From: Agrobacterium tumefaciens
Lineage (GTDB): Bacteria > Pseudomonadota > Alphaproteobacteria > Rhizobiales > Rhizobiaceae
Length of the DNA stretch: 64,000 nt
Reading direction: 5' to 3'
Assembly (NCBI RefSeq): GCF_017726655.1
Contig: NZ_CP072309.1
Span: forward strand, 186,001-250,000
A program made the translations under genes and the position numbers. Below, one piece after another: positions 36,124 to 45,459 of the stretch. The notes under the pieces are model-generated. The model searched no databases, was not told the origin of the DNA, and saw only the letters and a program-made list of their open reading frames with translations. Within the stretch, counting starts at the first letter, position 1. Every line of letters begins with the position of its first letter.

Positions 36124-36935
36124 GCGGCCCTCCTTGCGAAGATCTTGGAGAAGATGCCACGCTTCTCGCCCGGAATGACCACCGGAATATCCTCACCAGA
36201 GAGGCGGCGGGCAGCGTCAAAATAGGCCATCGCCGGCGCACACCGGGCATCCGCAAGCGTCACAGGCGCGCCGACGTTGGAAGCACGCAGGACATCCGAG
36301 CTCTCGGGAATGATGCCGATCAACGGGATCGACAGGATTTCGAGAACGTCGTCAACCTTCAGCATATCGCCCCGCTCCGCACGGGCCGAGTCATAACGGG
36401 TGATGAGAAGGTGCTTTTCCATGCGCTCGCCGCGTTCGGCCTTGAGCGTCTTGGAATCGAGCAGGCCAATGATACGGTCGCTGTCACGCACGGAGGAGAC
36501 TTCCGGATTTGTGACAACGACAGCGACGTCCGCATGGCGCATGGCAAGCGTTGCACCGCGCTCGATGCCAGCAGGACTGTCGCAGATCACCCAGTCAAAA
36601 TGCTTCTTCAGCTCGTTGATGACCCATTCCACACCTTCCGGCGTCAAGTTATCCTTGTCGCGCGTCTGCGAGGCGGGCAGGAGGAACAGCGTCTCGAGGC
36701 GCTTGTCGCGGATCAGCGCCTGCGTCAGCTTGGCATCGCCCTGGATCACGTTGACGAGATCGTAGACCACGCGGCGTTCGGCACCCATGACAAGATCGAG
36801 GTTACGCAGACCGACGTCAAAATCGACGACCACGACCTTCTCTTTGTTTTGCGCCAATGCGGCGCCAAGCGCTGCGGTCGAGGTGGTCTTACCAACCCCG
36901 CCCTTGCCGGAAGTAACAACGACTACCTTCCCCAT
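36120..36935 (-). CDS. minD: MinD, septum-site ATPase
   Basis: 271 residues. Deviant Walker [12 protein letters not shown] near residues 8-18, [17 protein letters not shown], and a C-terminal amphipathic membrane anchor ([13 protein letters not shown]). Recruits MinC to the membrane when bound to ATP. Middle gene of minCDE, 35 bases after minC. Confidence 0.97.
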   Translation of the reverse strand: MGKVVVVTSGKGGVGKTTSTAALGAALAQNKEKVVVVDFDVGLRNLDLVMGAERRVVYDLVNVIQGDAKLTQALIRDKRLETLFLLPASQTRDKDNLTPEGVEWVINELKKHFDWVICDSPAGIERGATLAMRHADVAVVVTNPEVSSVRDSDRIIGLLDSKTLKAERGERMEKHLLITRYDSARAERGDMLKVDDVLEILSIPLIGIIPESSDVLRASNVGAPVTLADARCAPAMAYFDAARRLSGEDIPVVIPGEKRGIFSKIFARRAA

Positions 36936-36970
36936 ATGGCTCTCTCCTGTTCCTGTTCGTTTCTGTGTTA

Positions 36971-37699
36971 TCAGCCGAGTTTCGCGGCCTTGATCGTATC
37001 GTTTTCCAGCCAGAGCTGAACCGGCTGGCCCCGCAGCTTGTCGTCAATGTCCTCGGCCACCTTGTAGACCCCATCGATGGCCAGGAGCTCCGCTTCGAGC
37101 TTGCGGCAGAAGATGCGCGCCGAGGTGTTGCCAAGTGAACCGGCCATGGCGCGGCCGCGCAGCGCCCCGTAAATATGCACCGAACCGCCGGCGATGATTT
37201 CCGCCCCCGAAGCGACCGAACCGATGACAGTGACGTCGCCCTCAGGAAACATGATCGACTGGCCGGAGCGAACTGGCTCGTTGATGACCAGCGACTGGAC
37301 GACAGCCCTGACCTCGCCGGACGTGTGCGGCTTTTCTTCCGGCAGTTCGGCAGCGGCCGCGACCGGCTCAACCTCTACATCGGAGGCAGGCTTCCCGCCC
37401 TTCAGCGATGGCGGCATGCCGGGCTCGATCATCGACGGGCGAACGCCCTCGATACCCATGATGCCGACATTGCGCTCGCGCAGTGACGCCAGCAGCTCTT
37501 TCAGCCCCGCCTTGTCGAGCGCCAGCTCCGACACATCCAGTACCACCGGCCGCGACAGGAAGAAGCCAGCCGAGCGCGCCGCCAGATCATCGAGCCTTTC
37601 AAGCCACTGATCGACCGGAGATTCGGGAGAAAGGACGACCGCGAGAAAAGAGCGGCCTTTGATACGGATCGAACGCTGGTCTGTTAGCACTTTGGTCAT
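36971..37699 (-). CDS. minC: MinC, septum formation inhibitor
   Basis: 242 residues from the ATG at 37699 (MTKVLTDQRSIRIKG); a TTG four codons upstream is an alternative start. N-terminal FtsZ-antagonist domain, a variable linker rich in E, P and A, and the C-terminal beta-helix domain (GDVTVIGSVASGAEIIAGGSVHIYG, RGRAMAG) that binds MinD. First gene of the operon. A CtrA-type box lies 43 bases before the start. Confidence 0.95.
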   Translation of the reverse strand: MTKVLTDQRSIRIKGRSFLAVVLSPESPVDQWLERLDDLAARSAGFFLSRPVVLDVSELALDKAGLKELLASLRERNVGIMGIEGVRPSMIEPGMPPSLKGGKPASDVEVEPVAAAAELPEEKPHTSGEVRAVVQSLVINEPVRSGQSIMFPEGDVTVIGSVASGAEIIAGGSVHIYGALRGRAMAGSLGNTSARIFCRKLEAELLAIDGVYKVAEDIDDKLRGQPVQLWLENDTIKAAKLG

Positions 37700-38106
37700 C
37701 TTGGTAAACAAATCGTTGACAATTAGGTACCTCGAATATGGTTAACAAAAGGTTAACGCGGACCCTAAATGGGCGGTAGCGTTAAGAAAATTCCGCCGGG
37801 AATTCCTTCGCAGGGAACTTTCGAATTCCTGGTCATCCCTTTGATTACACACCATTCTGATACCCACGAACGCCTATGATGCCCTTTCATCCTTGCAGGA
37901 GGCTGACGTGGCGTCATGTTGGGCGTGTTTTGAACCGGGGGTGCGCCCGCAGCGCGCACCAATAGAATCATGGCTGTCCGATTCCGGTACAACGCCGCCT
38001 ACCGTCCCTTGAGCCATTCATCGACGTCCTCACCGAAAACCGATTCCGTTCCGTCTCCGGATAAGATAGACACGGACCGCCCCGACAGTTTTAACGGAAG
38101 AATAAG
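37700..38106. other. divergent intergenic region, minC / HAD phosphatase
   Basis: 407 bases. Holds the CtrA-type box and presumably the minC promoter at its left end, a GC-rich hairpin (GGTGCGC / GCGCACC, 37940-37960) without a T tail, and the promoter and ribosome site (GGAAGA) of the phosphatase gene at the right. No convincing coding frame. Confidence 0.5.
37742..37756. promoter_or_regulatory. minC: CtrA-type box before minCDE
   Basis: TTAA-CAAAAGG-TTAA. On the minus strand it reads TTAACCTTTTGTTAACCAT, which contains both the TTAA-N7-TTAA pattern and the TTAACCAT form known for CtrA. It lies 43 bases upstream of the minC start. Control of min genes by CtrA is known from Sinorhizobium. 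Confidence 0.65.
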
Positions 38107-38793
38107 ATGCACAGCAAAGTCCCGCTCCAGAACGAGATATTTTCGCAAGAGTTCGGGGCCTTCCTGTTCGACATGGATGGAACTCTCGTCAATTCGATAG
38201 CCGTCGTCGAGAGAGTCTGGCGGGAATGGGCCATCGCAAATGGCATCGAGCCGAATGCTTTCCTGCAGCGTATTCACGGCATGCGCGCCTCGGAGGTGAT
38301 CCGCCGCGAGGCAGTTCCCGGCCTTGATGTCGATGCTGAGGCGGACATGATATTGCGTGCGGAAATGGACGATGTGAATGGCATCATCCAGATACCGGGT
38401 GCTGCAGATTTTCTTGCGACTTTACCGGCAGATAAATGGGCCATCGTGACCTCGGCTGTGCGTGCATTGGCCGAGCGACGGCTTGCTGCGGCCGGCATCA
38501 CTCCTCCGGCCGTCATGATCTGCGCCGACGACGTGGTCAACGGCAAACCCGATCCGGAAGGATACCGAAAGGCCGCCGACAGGCTGGGTGTTACCCCGGA
38601 AATGTGTGTTGTCTTTGAGGATGCGCCCGCAGGCATTGAGGCTGGGGAGCGGATGGGTGCTGCGGTCGTGGTGATTAACGTCACTCACTCTCACCCGATA
38701 GAAACCCCTCATCTTTCCATTTCTGGATACGGCGAGGTAACTGTGGTCATTGGTGAGAACGGTAAGCTGAAGCTGACGGGTAGCAGAGCCTAA
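38107..38793 (+). CDS. HAD-superfamily phosphatase (subfamily IA)
   Basis: 228 residues. Catalytic motif I FLFDMDGTLVNS with the nucleophile and acid aspartates, motif II VTSA, motif III lysine in VNGKPDPEGY and motif IV VFEDAPAGIEAG. The pattern suits phosphosugar or phosphoglycolate-type phosphatases. It is followed after 137 bases by the GntR regulator of the hexuronate cluster; a role in dephosphorylating a sugar there is possible but unproven. Confidence 0.9.
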   Translation: MHSKVPLQNEIFSQEFGAFLFDMDGTLVNSIAVVERVWREWAIANGIEPNAFLQRIHGMRASEVIRREAVPGLDVDAEADMILRAEMDDVNGIIQIPGAADFLATLPADKWAIVTSAVRALAERRLAAAGITPPAVMICADDVVNGKPDPEGYRKAADRLGVTPEMCVVFEDAPAGIEAGERMGAAVVVINVTHSHPIETPHLSISGYGEVTVVIGENGKLKLTGSRA

Positions 38794-38871
38794 TAAGGCA
38801 TTTCCGGATAACAGCAGACTTTTAAATAGCGGCTAATTGACAGCCCGGCATAAATGCGTCCTAATAAAATT

Positions 38872-38888
38872 GGTAAGACCATCTTACC
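38872..38888. promoter_or_regulatory. GntR/FCD operator GGTAAGA-CCA-TCTTACC
   Basis: Perfect 7-bp inverted repeat with a three-base spacer. It contains TGGTAAGACCA, an exact match to the FadR-type pattern TNGTNNNACNA. It sits 42 bases before the GntR/FCD regulator gene, so autoregulation and control of the downstream TRAP operon are likely. Confidence 0.65.
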
Positions 38889-38930
38889 GCTTGCGCGAAC
38901 GGGGGGAGACCTTCGCGCTGGGAGGACATC

Positions 38931-39647
38931 ATGTTCGTGGCTCTGGAGCCGCGCCGCCTTTATCGGCTGGTCGCGGAACAAATTCGTTTGCTCATCGAAA
39001 GCGGGGAACTGACCGAAGGTCAGCGCCTGCCGGCAGAACGCGACCTTGCGGAACGCTTTGGCGTATCACGCCCCACGGTCCGGGAAGCGCTTATCGTTCT
39101 TGAAGTGGAAGGCCACATCCATATCCGCATGGGGTCTGGCGTTTACGTTAGCTCTGCTGGAAGACAGGCCCGGGAAAAAGCGCCGGTGCCGGATGCGCAT
39201 GGTCCGTTCGAAATCCTGCAGGCGCGCTGCATCATCGAGAGCGCGATTGCGGAGGAAGCCGCACGGCTTGCTACGCCGGACTGTATCGCCAAAATTAACG
39301 ATATTATTGAACGCATGGCCGGTGCGCTTGATAATTCTCCGCAGGCGCTTAATCTCGACCGGGCCTTCCATACTGCCATCGCCGATATCATCGGCAATTC
39401 CGCGCTCAATCGCTTCACCGGCCTGATTTACGACGAGCGCAGCCTTTCCCCTTTTTTCGAAAAGCTTGCCAGCTATTTTGAAGGTCCGCACACCTGGAAC
39501 CTCGCCGTGCAGGAACACCGGGTGATCCGCGACGCCATTGCAGCAAACGACCCTGCGCGCGCCCGCGAGGCGATGCGGCAGCACCTGACACTGTCGCAGA
39601 AGAGATTTTCCGAGAGCTTCGGGGAGGAAGCAATCGGGGAAGACTGA
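38931..39647 (+). CDS. GntR-family regulator, FadR/FCD subfamily (UxuR/ExuR-like)
   Basis: 238 residues, ribosome site GGGAGGACATC. Winged helix with RLYRLVAEQIRLLIESGEL, LPAERDLAERFGVSRPTVREAL and HIRMGSGVYV; FCD domain with DRAFHTAIADIIG and EHRVIRDAI. Located directly before TRAP transporter and uxuA genes, like UxuR/ExuR-type repressors of hexuronate catabolism, which respond to uronate intermediates. An inverted-repeat operator lies upstream. Confidence 0.88.
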   Translation: MFVALEPRRLYRLVAEQIRLLIESGELTEGQRLPAERDLAERFGVSRPTVREALIVLEVEGHIHIRMGSGVYVSSAGRQAREKAPVPDAHGPFEILQARCIIESAIAEEAARLATPDCIAKINDIIERMAGALDNSPQALNLDRAFHTAIADIIGNSALNRFTGLIYDERSLSPFFEKLASYFEGPHTWNLAVQEHRVIRDAIAANDPARAREAMRQHLTLSQKRFSESFGEEAIGED

Positions 39648-39710
39648 CCGTTGCCACCACCGGCGACGGAGAAAACAGCACATCTGGCTTTAATTCGGGA
39701 GGAGTTAAGA

Positions 39711-40685
39711 ATGAAAATCAGATTGTCGACTTTGATGGGCGCAACCGCCGCCATCCTGCTATCCGCGCTAACTGCGCAGGCACAGACCACGCTGAAATGG
39801 GCCCATGTTTACGAGACCTCCGAGCCGTTCCATACGGATTCGGTCTGGGCTGCGGAAGAGATCGCCAAGCGCACCGATGGTCGCTACAAGATCGATGTCT
39901 TCCCGGCCTCGCAGCTTGGCAAGGAAGCCGATATCAACCAGGGCCTCAAAATCGGTACGGTTGACATCATCATCTCCGGTTCGAGCTTCGCGGCGCGTGA
40001 CTACAAGCCGATCGGCGTGACCTACTTCCCTTATATCTTCCGCGATCCGAGCCATCTGATCGCCTATACCAAGAGCGATATCTTCAAGCGCCTCGCCAAG
40101 GGTTACGAAGACAAGACCGGCAACCACATCGCCGCCGTCAGCTATTACGGCACGCGGCACACGACATCCAACAAGCCGATTGCCGCCTGCGCCGACATGG
40201 CGGGCTTGAAAATGCGCGTTCCCGACGTTCCAGCCTATCTGGCCATGCCACGGGCCTGCGGCGCCAACACGACGCCGATTGCATTTGCGGAAGTCTATCT
40301 GGCACTGCAGAACGGCACCGTCGATGCGCAGGAAAACCCGTTGACCACCATCGAGGCGAAGAAGTTCTTCGAAGTGCAGAAGAACATCGTGCTCACAGGC
40401 CACATCGTTGACCACCTCAACACGGTGATCTCAAAGAACCTGTGGTCCAAGCTGTCAGATGAAGACAAGAAAATCTTCACCGAGGTCATGCAGCAGGCGG
40501 CCGAGCGGACCACCAAGACCATTGATGAACGCGAAAAAGGACTGGTTGAAGAGTTCAAGAAGCGCGGCCTGACCGTCGCTGAAGTCGACAAGGCCGACTT
40601 CGAGAAGAACGTCATCGAAAAAGTGAAGTTCGAAGACTTCGGTTACGACAAGGCCGACTGGGAAGCCATTCGCGCCGTCAAGTGA
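39711..40685 (+). CDS. TRAP transporter substrate-binding protein (DctP family)
   Basis: 324 residues with signal peptide MKIRLSTLMGATAAILLSALTAQA and ribosome site GGGAGGAGTTAAGA. DctP-type features are TLKWAHVYETSEPFHTD and GLKMRVPDVPAYLAM, the latter holding the arginine that usually binds the substrate carboxylate. Context with uxuA and a zinc dehydrogenase points to a hexuronate or aldonate ligand. A GC-rich hairpin separates it from the membrane subunit genes, probably to favour its expression. Confidence 0.92.
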   Translation: MKIRLSTLMGATAAILLSALTAQAQTTLKWAHVYETSEPFHTDSVWAAEEIAKRTDGRYKIDVFPASQLGKEADINQGLKIGTVDIIISGSSFAARDYKPIGVTYFPYIFRDPSHLIAYTKSDIFKRLAKGYEDKTGNHIAAVSYYGTRHTTSNKPIAACADMAGLKMRVPDVPAYLAMPRACGANTTPIAFAEVYLALQNGTVDAQENPLTTIEAKKFFEVQKNIVLTGHIVDHLNTVISKNLWSKLSDEDKKIFTEVMQQAAERTTKTIDEREKGLVEEFKKRGLTVAEVDKADFEKNVIEKVKFEDFGYDKADWEAIRAVK

Positions 40686-40694
40686 GCCAAGATC

Positions 40695-40718
40695 CGGTGC
40701 GGCCCCGTTGCCGCACCG
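40695..40718 (+). other. intercistronic hairpin after the TRAP binding-protein gene
   Basis: CGGTGCGGC-CCCGTT-GCCGCACCG, a 9-bp perfect stem, followed by CCCTTTCTCTTC. No clean T run, so mRNA 3'-end protection or partial termination is more likely than full termination. Confidence 0.6.
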
Positions 40719-40745
40719 CCCTTTCTCTTCAGACGGGATATCTCA

Positions 40746-41318
40746 ATGTCGCAGGAAATCCATACTCAGGTCACGCCTGAGGAGCTCGCCCATTCATTCG
40801 ATGAGGCGCCGCCCGAGGTCGATCTCAAGGTCTATTCATTCGAGGACTGGGTCACGCTCGGCCTCTTCTGGCTGATGACAGGGTGCGTGTTCCTTCAGTT
40901 CTTCACCCGCTACGTGCTCAACGACAGCTACGCCTGGACGGAAGAAATCGCCGTCAACTGCCTGATCGGCGTCGTCTTTTTAGGTTCGGTCATGTGTGTG
41001 CGCATGTCGCGCCACATCCAGGTGGACGTGCTTTATCACTATGTGCCGCCGCAGGTCGCCCGTGCCATGTCGATCCTCGTCGACGTTCTGCGTATTCTCT
41101 TCTTCGCCTACACCTCATGGCTGATGTGGCGTTATCTGGAAATCGTTGCCGATGAGGAGATGGTCACCGTTGCGCTGCCGCGCAATATCGTTTTCTACAC
41201 GGTATTGGCCGCTTTCGTTCTGATGTTCTTCCGATCGGTGCAGGTCTTCGTCGCCAATATGAGGCGCGGTTATTCCGTTCTGGAACGGCCCGAAGAATTC
41301 CAGAGCGCGGGAGATTGA
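40746..41318 (+). CDS. TRAP transporter small membrane subunit (DctQ family)
   Basis: 190 residues with four membrane segments (WVTLGLFWLMTGCVFLQFFTRYVL, NCLIGVVFLGSVMC, ILVDVLRILFFAYTSW, VFYTVLAAFVLMFF) and the typical RYVLNDSYAWTEEIAV motif. Followed after 4 bases by the large subunit gene. Needed with DctM for sodium- or proton-driven import. Confidence 0.92.
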   Translation: MSQEIHTQVTPEELAHSFDEAPPEVDLKVYSFEDWVTLGLFWLMTGCVFLQFFTRYVLNDSYAWTEEIAVNCLIGVVFLGSVMCVRMSRHIQVDVLYHYVPPQVARAMSILVDVLRILFFAYTSWLMWRYLEIVADEEMVTVALPRNIVFYTVLAAFVLMFFRSVQVFVANMRRGYSVLERPEEFQSAGD

Positions 41319-41322
41319 TCAG

Positions 41323-42729
41323 ATGCTGCTTCTTATCGGTTCATTTCTTCTCCTGATGCTGATCGGCCTTCCCGTCGCCATTTCCATGGCTTCGGCCTCG
41401 CTGCTCTACATCATCATCTACGATGTCGCGCCTGATATCATCGCGGCGCAGCGCCTGATCGCGGGTGTGGAAAGCTTCCCGCTTCTCGCCGTGCCCTTCT
41501 TCATCCTTGCCGGTAACCTGATGAATACGGCAGGCGTGACAGGACGTATCTATTCCTTCGCCGTCGCCCTCGTCGGCTGGATGAAGGGCGGTCTCGCCCA
41601 GGTCAACATTATCGGCTCGGTTATCTTTTCCGGCATGTCAGGCACGGCACTTGCCGATGCGGCCGGCATCGGCACCATCGAAATCAAGGCCATGAAGGAC
41701 CACGGTTATCCCGTCGAAGCCGCCGTCGGTGTCACCGCCGCCTCCGCAACGCTCGGCCCGATCTTTCCGCCGTCCCTGCCCTTCGTCATCTACGGCATGA
41801 TGGCCAATGTCTCGATCGGCGCATTGTTCATGGCAGGCATCGTGCCCGGCGTCGTCATGACGCTTTTGATGATGATCACGGTCGCGGTGTTCGCCTATAT
41901 TAAGGGCTGGGGCTCCGATACGCCGTTCAGTCTCAGAACCATCTTCGGCGCATCGATCGAAGTCTTCGTGGTGATGATGGTGCCGCTCGGCATCTATATC
42001 CTCACGGCGCTCGGCCTGTCGCTCAACCTGTCGATCCTGATCGCGCTGGTCATCCTGCTCGCCTGCGACTGGTATTTCGACTTCTCCGCCGTGATGGCGC
42101 TGATGACACCCGTGATCCTGATCGGCGGCATGACCATGGGCTGGTTCACGCCGACGGAGGCGGCTGTAGCGGCCGTTCTCTGGTCACTGTTCCTCGGCCT
42201 CGTCCGCTATCGGACGATGACCTTCAAGACGCTGGCGAAATCGACCTTCGACACCATCGAAACCACCGCTTCGGTGCTCTTCATCGTCGCGGCTGCCTCG
42301 GTTTTCGCATGGCTGCTGACCGTCAGTCAGGCAGCGCAGCTTCTGTCGGCGGCAATTCTCACGATCACCGACAGCAAGTGGATTTTCCTCGTGCTGGTCA
42401 ATCTGCTGATGCTCTTCGTCGGCTGCTTCCTCGATACGATTGCGGCCATCACCATTCTCGTGCCGATCCTTCTGCCGCTTGTGCTGCAGTTTCATATCGA
42501 TCCGGTGCATTTCGGCCTGATCATCACACTCAACCTGATGATTGGTCTGCTGCATCCGCCGCTCGGCATGGTGCTTTTTGTGCTCTCGCGCGTGGCGAAA
42601 CTTTCCGTCGAACGCACGACCGTCGCAATCCTGCCATGGCTGGTGCCTCTGTTCGTCGCACTGTTGCTGATCACCTTCATTCCGGCAATCACCCTATGGC
42701 TGCCGACCGAGATGGGCCTGATCCGCTGA
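41323..42729 (+). CDS. TRAP transporter large membrane subunit (DctM family)
   Basis: 468 residues, 11-12 membrane segments. DctM landmarks: AVPFFILAGNLMNTAGVTGRIY, GSVIFSGMSGTALADAAGIG, PIFPPSLPFVIYG and LMIGLLHPPLGMVLF. Forms the transport channel with the DctQ partner. Confidence 0.94.
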   Translation: MLLLIGSFLLLMLIGLPVAISMASASLLYIIIYDVAPDIIAAQRLIAGVESFPLLAVPFFILAGNLMNTAGVTGRIYSFAVALVGWMKGGLAQVNIIGSVIFSGMSGTALADAAGIGTIEIKAMKDHGYPVEAAVGVTAASATLGPIFPPSLPFVIYGMMANVSIGALFMAGIVPGVVMTLLMMITVAVFAYIKGWGSDTPFSLRTIFGASIEVFVVMMVPLGIYILTALGLSLNLSILIALVILLACDWYFDFSAVMALMTPVILIGGMTMGWFTPTEAAVAAVLWSLFLGLVRYRTMTFKTLAKSTFDTIETTASVLFIVAAASVFAWLLTVSQAAQLLSAAILTITDSKWIFLVLVNLLMLFVGCFLDTIAAITILVPILLPLVLQFHIDPVHFGLIITLNLMIGLLHPPLGMVLFVLSRVAKLSVERTTVAILPWLVPLFVALLLITFIPAITLWLPTEMGLIR

Positions 42730-42748
42730 CGTCAACATAACATTATTG

Positions 42749-42770
42749 CCCGCGCGGATCGCCGCGCGGG
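42749..42770 (+). other. GC-rich hairpin after the TRAP large-subunit gene
   Basis: CCCGCGCGG-ATCG-CCGCGCGGG, a 9-bp perfect stem, followed by TTCATCATTCC. It may dampen read-through into the dehydrogenase gene or stabilise the upstream message. Confidence 0.55.
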
Positions 42771-42805
42771 TTCATCATTCCATATCGAGACATGAGGGCA
42801 TGGTC

Positions 42806-43852
42806 ATGCAGACACGCGTGGCACGTCTACACGGTGAGAAGGACATTCGCGTCGAGACGCAGGATCTCGCCGAGCCGGGACCCGGCGAAGTGCTGCTCGC
42901 CATGGCGGCGGGCGGCATCTGCGGCTCCGATCTTCATTATTATCAGGATGGCGGCTTCGGCCCGGTCCGGGTGCGCGAGCCGATCATCTGCGGGCATGAG
43001 GCATCCGGCCATGTGCGGGCGCTGGGGGAAGGCGTTAGCGGGCTCGCCATCGGCCAACTCGTCGCCGTCAATCCCTCGCAGCCCTGCGGCCACTGCCAGT
43101 TCTGCCAGAAGGGCCAACCCATCCATTGCCTCGACATGCGCTTCATGGGCAGCGCCATGCGCCTGCCGCATGAGCAGGGCATGTTCCGCGACCGGCTGGT
43201 GGTTCCGGCAAAACAATGCGTGACATTCTCAGACGCGACTTCGCCTGCCGAGGCCGCCTGTACCGAGCCGCTCGCCGTCTGCCTGCACGCCGTGGCGCAG
43301 GCCGGCGACCTCAGAGGGGCCAAGGTGCTTGTGACCGGGGCGGGACCTATTGGCCTTCTCACCATCGCAGCTGCCCGCCACGCGGGAGCCGGCGTCATCG
43401 TCGCCACAGATCTTACCGATGCAGCCTTGCAACGCGCGCCGGCCATGGGTGCTGATCGTTCGATCAACGTTGCGACAGATGCCCATGCCCTTCTGCCGTA
43501 TCAGGAGAGTAAAGGATACTTCGACGTCATCTTCGACTGCTCGGCGGCAGCTCCTGCGCTTCGCACCGCCTTTGCGTGCGTGCGTCCACGCGGCACTATC
43601 GTGCAGGTGGGCGTCACCGGCGACTTAACCATCCCGCTCAACGCATTGGTTGGCAAAGAAATTGTCTGGCGCGGCTCGCAGCGTTTCCACGACGAATTCA
43701 CCATTGCCGCCGAGCTGATCTCAAGCCGCGGGATCGACGTGCGGCCGATCATTTCCCACAGCTTCCCGCTGGGCGAAGCAAAAGCGGCATTCGAGCAGGC
43801 CGGAGACCGCTCCACCGCCTGCAAGGTGCAGCTGACATTTTCCGCAGACTGA
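42806..43852 (+). CDS. zinc-dependent alcohol dehydrogenase, L-idonate 5-dehydrogenase-like
   Basis: 348 residues, medium-chain dehydrogenase. Catalytic zinc ligands in GGICGSDLHYY and CGHEASGH; structural zinc cysteines in CGHCQFCQKGQPIHC; NAD-binding VLVTGAGPIGLLTIAAARHAGA. The ATG at 42806 is preferred to that at 42800 because it gives proper spacing from GAGGG. Resembles L-idonate 5-dehydrogenase, which oxidises a sugar acid at C5. Downstream lies uxuA, 16 bases after its stop. It may supply or drain the mannonate pathway in the absence of a nearby UxuB. Confidence 0.87.
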   Translation: MQTRVARLHGEKDIRVETQDLAEPGPGEVLLAMAAGGICGSDLHYYQDGGFGPVRVREPIICGHEASGHVRALGEGVSGLAIGQLVAVNPSQPCGHCQFCQKGQPIHCLDMRFMGSAMRLPHEQGMFRDRLVVPAKQCVTFSDATSPAEAACTEPLAVCLHAVAQAGDLRGAKVLVTGAGPIGLLTIAAARHAGAGVIVATDLTDAALQRAPAMGADRSINVATDAHALLPYQESKGYFDVIFDCSAAAPALRTAFACVRPRGTIVQVGVTGDLTIPLNALVGKEIVWRGSQRFHDEFTIAAELISSRGIDVRPIISHSFPLGEAKAAFEQAGDRSTACKVQLTFSAD

Positions 43853-43868
43853 TATTTGAGGACGAAAG

Positions 43869-45092
43869 ATGAGACATACATGGCGCTGGTTCGGCCCGGT
43901 CGACAAGGTCACGGTTCAGGATGCGGCTCAGGCGGGCGCGGAAGGCATCGTCAGTGCGTTACACCACATCGCCACCGGCGATGTCTGGCCGGTGGATGAA
44001 ATCACCAGGCGGCATGAGGCCATCAAGGCCGGCGGTCTTTATTGGGACGTGGTGGAAAGCGTGCCGGTTTCCGAGGATATCAAAACCCAGACGGGCGACT
44101 GGAAATCCCATATCGCCAACTGGCAGGAAACGCTGCGCCGACTCTCGGCCTCGGGCATCAGCACCGTCTGTTACAACTTCATGCCGGTGCTCGACTGGAC
44201 CCGCACCGACCTGCGCTGGGAAACGAAACACGGCGCGAAGGCGATGCGCTTCGACCTCACCGATTTCGCTGCCTTTGATATACACATTCTCAAGCGCCCG
44301 GACGCAACACAGGATTATCCCGACTGGTTGCTGGACGCTGCCGCAAAGCGGTTCACCGAGATGCCCGACGCAAAAATCGTCGCGCTATCGCGCAATATCG
44401 GCGCTGGCCTGCCCGGCTCGGCGGATGGCTATACCCTGCCGGAACTCATCGAAAAACTGCGCTCCTATCACGGCATCAATCGCGAAAGGCTGCAGCAGAA
44501 CCTGATCGACTTTCTTTCCGAGGTGACACCGGTTGCCGAAGACGTCGGAATCAACATCTGCGCCCATGGCGATGATCCGCCGTGGCCCCTGCTCGGCCTG
44601 CCACGTATTCTCTCAACGGAGGCGGATTACGCCCATATGCTGTCGCAGGTCGACAGCCGCGCCAATGGCGTCACGCTTTGCACAGGCTCTCTCGGTGCGC
44701 GCGCGGATAACGACCTGCCCTTCATTGCCAACCGATTTGCCAATCGAATCCATTTCGTGCATCTGCGCAATGTGACGCGCGACACAGACACCGTGCCCTG
44801 TTCCTTCTTCGAAGACGAACATCTTGAAGGCGGAACGGATATGGTCGCCGTCATCGCCGCCCTCATCACCGAAGAAGCGCGTCGGCGGAAAGAGGGCCGT
44901 GAAGACCACACCATCCCGATGCGGCCCGACCATGGACAGGAAATTCTCGATGATCTGACGCGGGGCGCACAACCAGGCTATCCCGCCATAGGCCGGCTAA
45001 AGGGGCTGGCGGAATTGAGAGGCATTGAAAGGGCATTATCCCATGGCCGTTTCGGGCTTGGGAAAAACAACGCCGAATTGGGCGCACTATAA
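43869..45092 (+). CDS. uxuA: D-mannonate dehydratase
   Basis: 407 residues, TIM-barrel enzyme converting D-mannonate to 2-keto-3-deoxygluconate. The start MRHTWRWFGPVDKVTVQDAAQAG, YNFMPVLDWTRTDL and the late segments NICAHGDDPPWPLLGLPRI and FVHLRNV, MRPDHGQEILDD are diagnostic of UxuA. Placed at the end of the TRAP/dehydrogenase operon. Products would enter the Entner-Doudoroff route through a KDG kinase encoded elsewhere. Confidence 0.95.
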   Translation: MRHTWRWFGPVDKVTVQDAAQAGAEGIVSALHHIATGDVWPVDEITRRHEAIKAGGLYWDVVESVPVSEDIKTQTGDWKSHIANWQETLRRLSASGISTVCYNFMPVLDWTRTDLRWETKHGAKAMRFDLTDFAAFDIHILKRPDATQDYPDWLLDAAAKRFTEMPDAKIVALSRNIGAGLPGSADGYTLPELIEKLRSYHGINRERLQQNLIDFLSEVTPVAEDVGINICAHGDDPPWPLLGLPRILSTEADYAHMLSQVDSRANGVTLCTGSLGARADNDLPFIANRFANRIHFVHLRNVTRDTDTVPCSFFEDEHLEGGTDMVAVIAALITEEARRRKEGREDHTIPMRPDHGQEILDDLTRGAQPGYPAIGRLKGLAELRGIERALSHGRFGLGKNNAELGAL

Positions 45093-45105
45093 TGCACGAG
45101 TAGCG

Positions 45106-45459
45106 TCAGCCTGCCGCCGAACGAGCCCGGAAAAACAGATAGGAGAACATCGCCGTTCCACCGGCGATGGCCCCGGCAGCTTTCACGGCGGCGTCGGTCA
45201 GATGCGGGTGGCGGGTTGGCGAGAGGTACTGCAAGGCTTCGATGCCGAAGGCGGCAACGATGCCTGCAGCGATCACCAGCAGCCAATGTCGGGGATAGGC
45301 AAGTACGAATGCGGCCGCGCAGACGGCAAATGCGCCGGCGCGATCAATACTCACCGTCGTCAGCGTATGGGGCCTCAGCCCGATTGGGCTGACAGTCGCA
45401 ATCACGATCAGCAGAAGAAGCGACCAAGCGACATATTTGGGAAATCTGTTTGTCATCAT
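45106..45459 (-). CDS. VanZ-like small membrane protein
   Basis: 117 residues from the ATG pair at 45459/45456 (MMTNRFPKYVAWSLLLL); upstream extension of the frame is not membrane-like. Three to four membrane segments and the VanZ-type motif FGIEALQYLSPTRHPHLTDAAVKAAGAIAG with the conserved R and D (key residues in SPTRHPHLTD). Function unknown. It lies on the opposite strand between uxuA and the aldehyde dehydrogenase gene and ends 13 bases from uxuA. Confidence 0.78.
   Translation of the reverse strand: MMTNRFPKYVAWSLLLLIVIATVSPIGLRPHTLTTVSIDRAGAFAVCAAAFVLAYPRHWLLVIAAGIVAAFGIEALQYLSPTRHPHLTDAAVKAAGAIAGGTAMFSYLFFRARSAAG

Noticed and set aside
37765..37992. 75-codon minus-strand frame between minC and the HAD gene
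   Set aside because: No ribosome site, no family likeness, lies in a promoter region.
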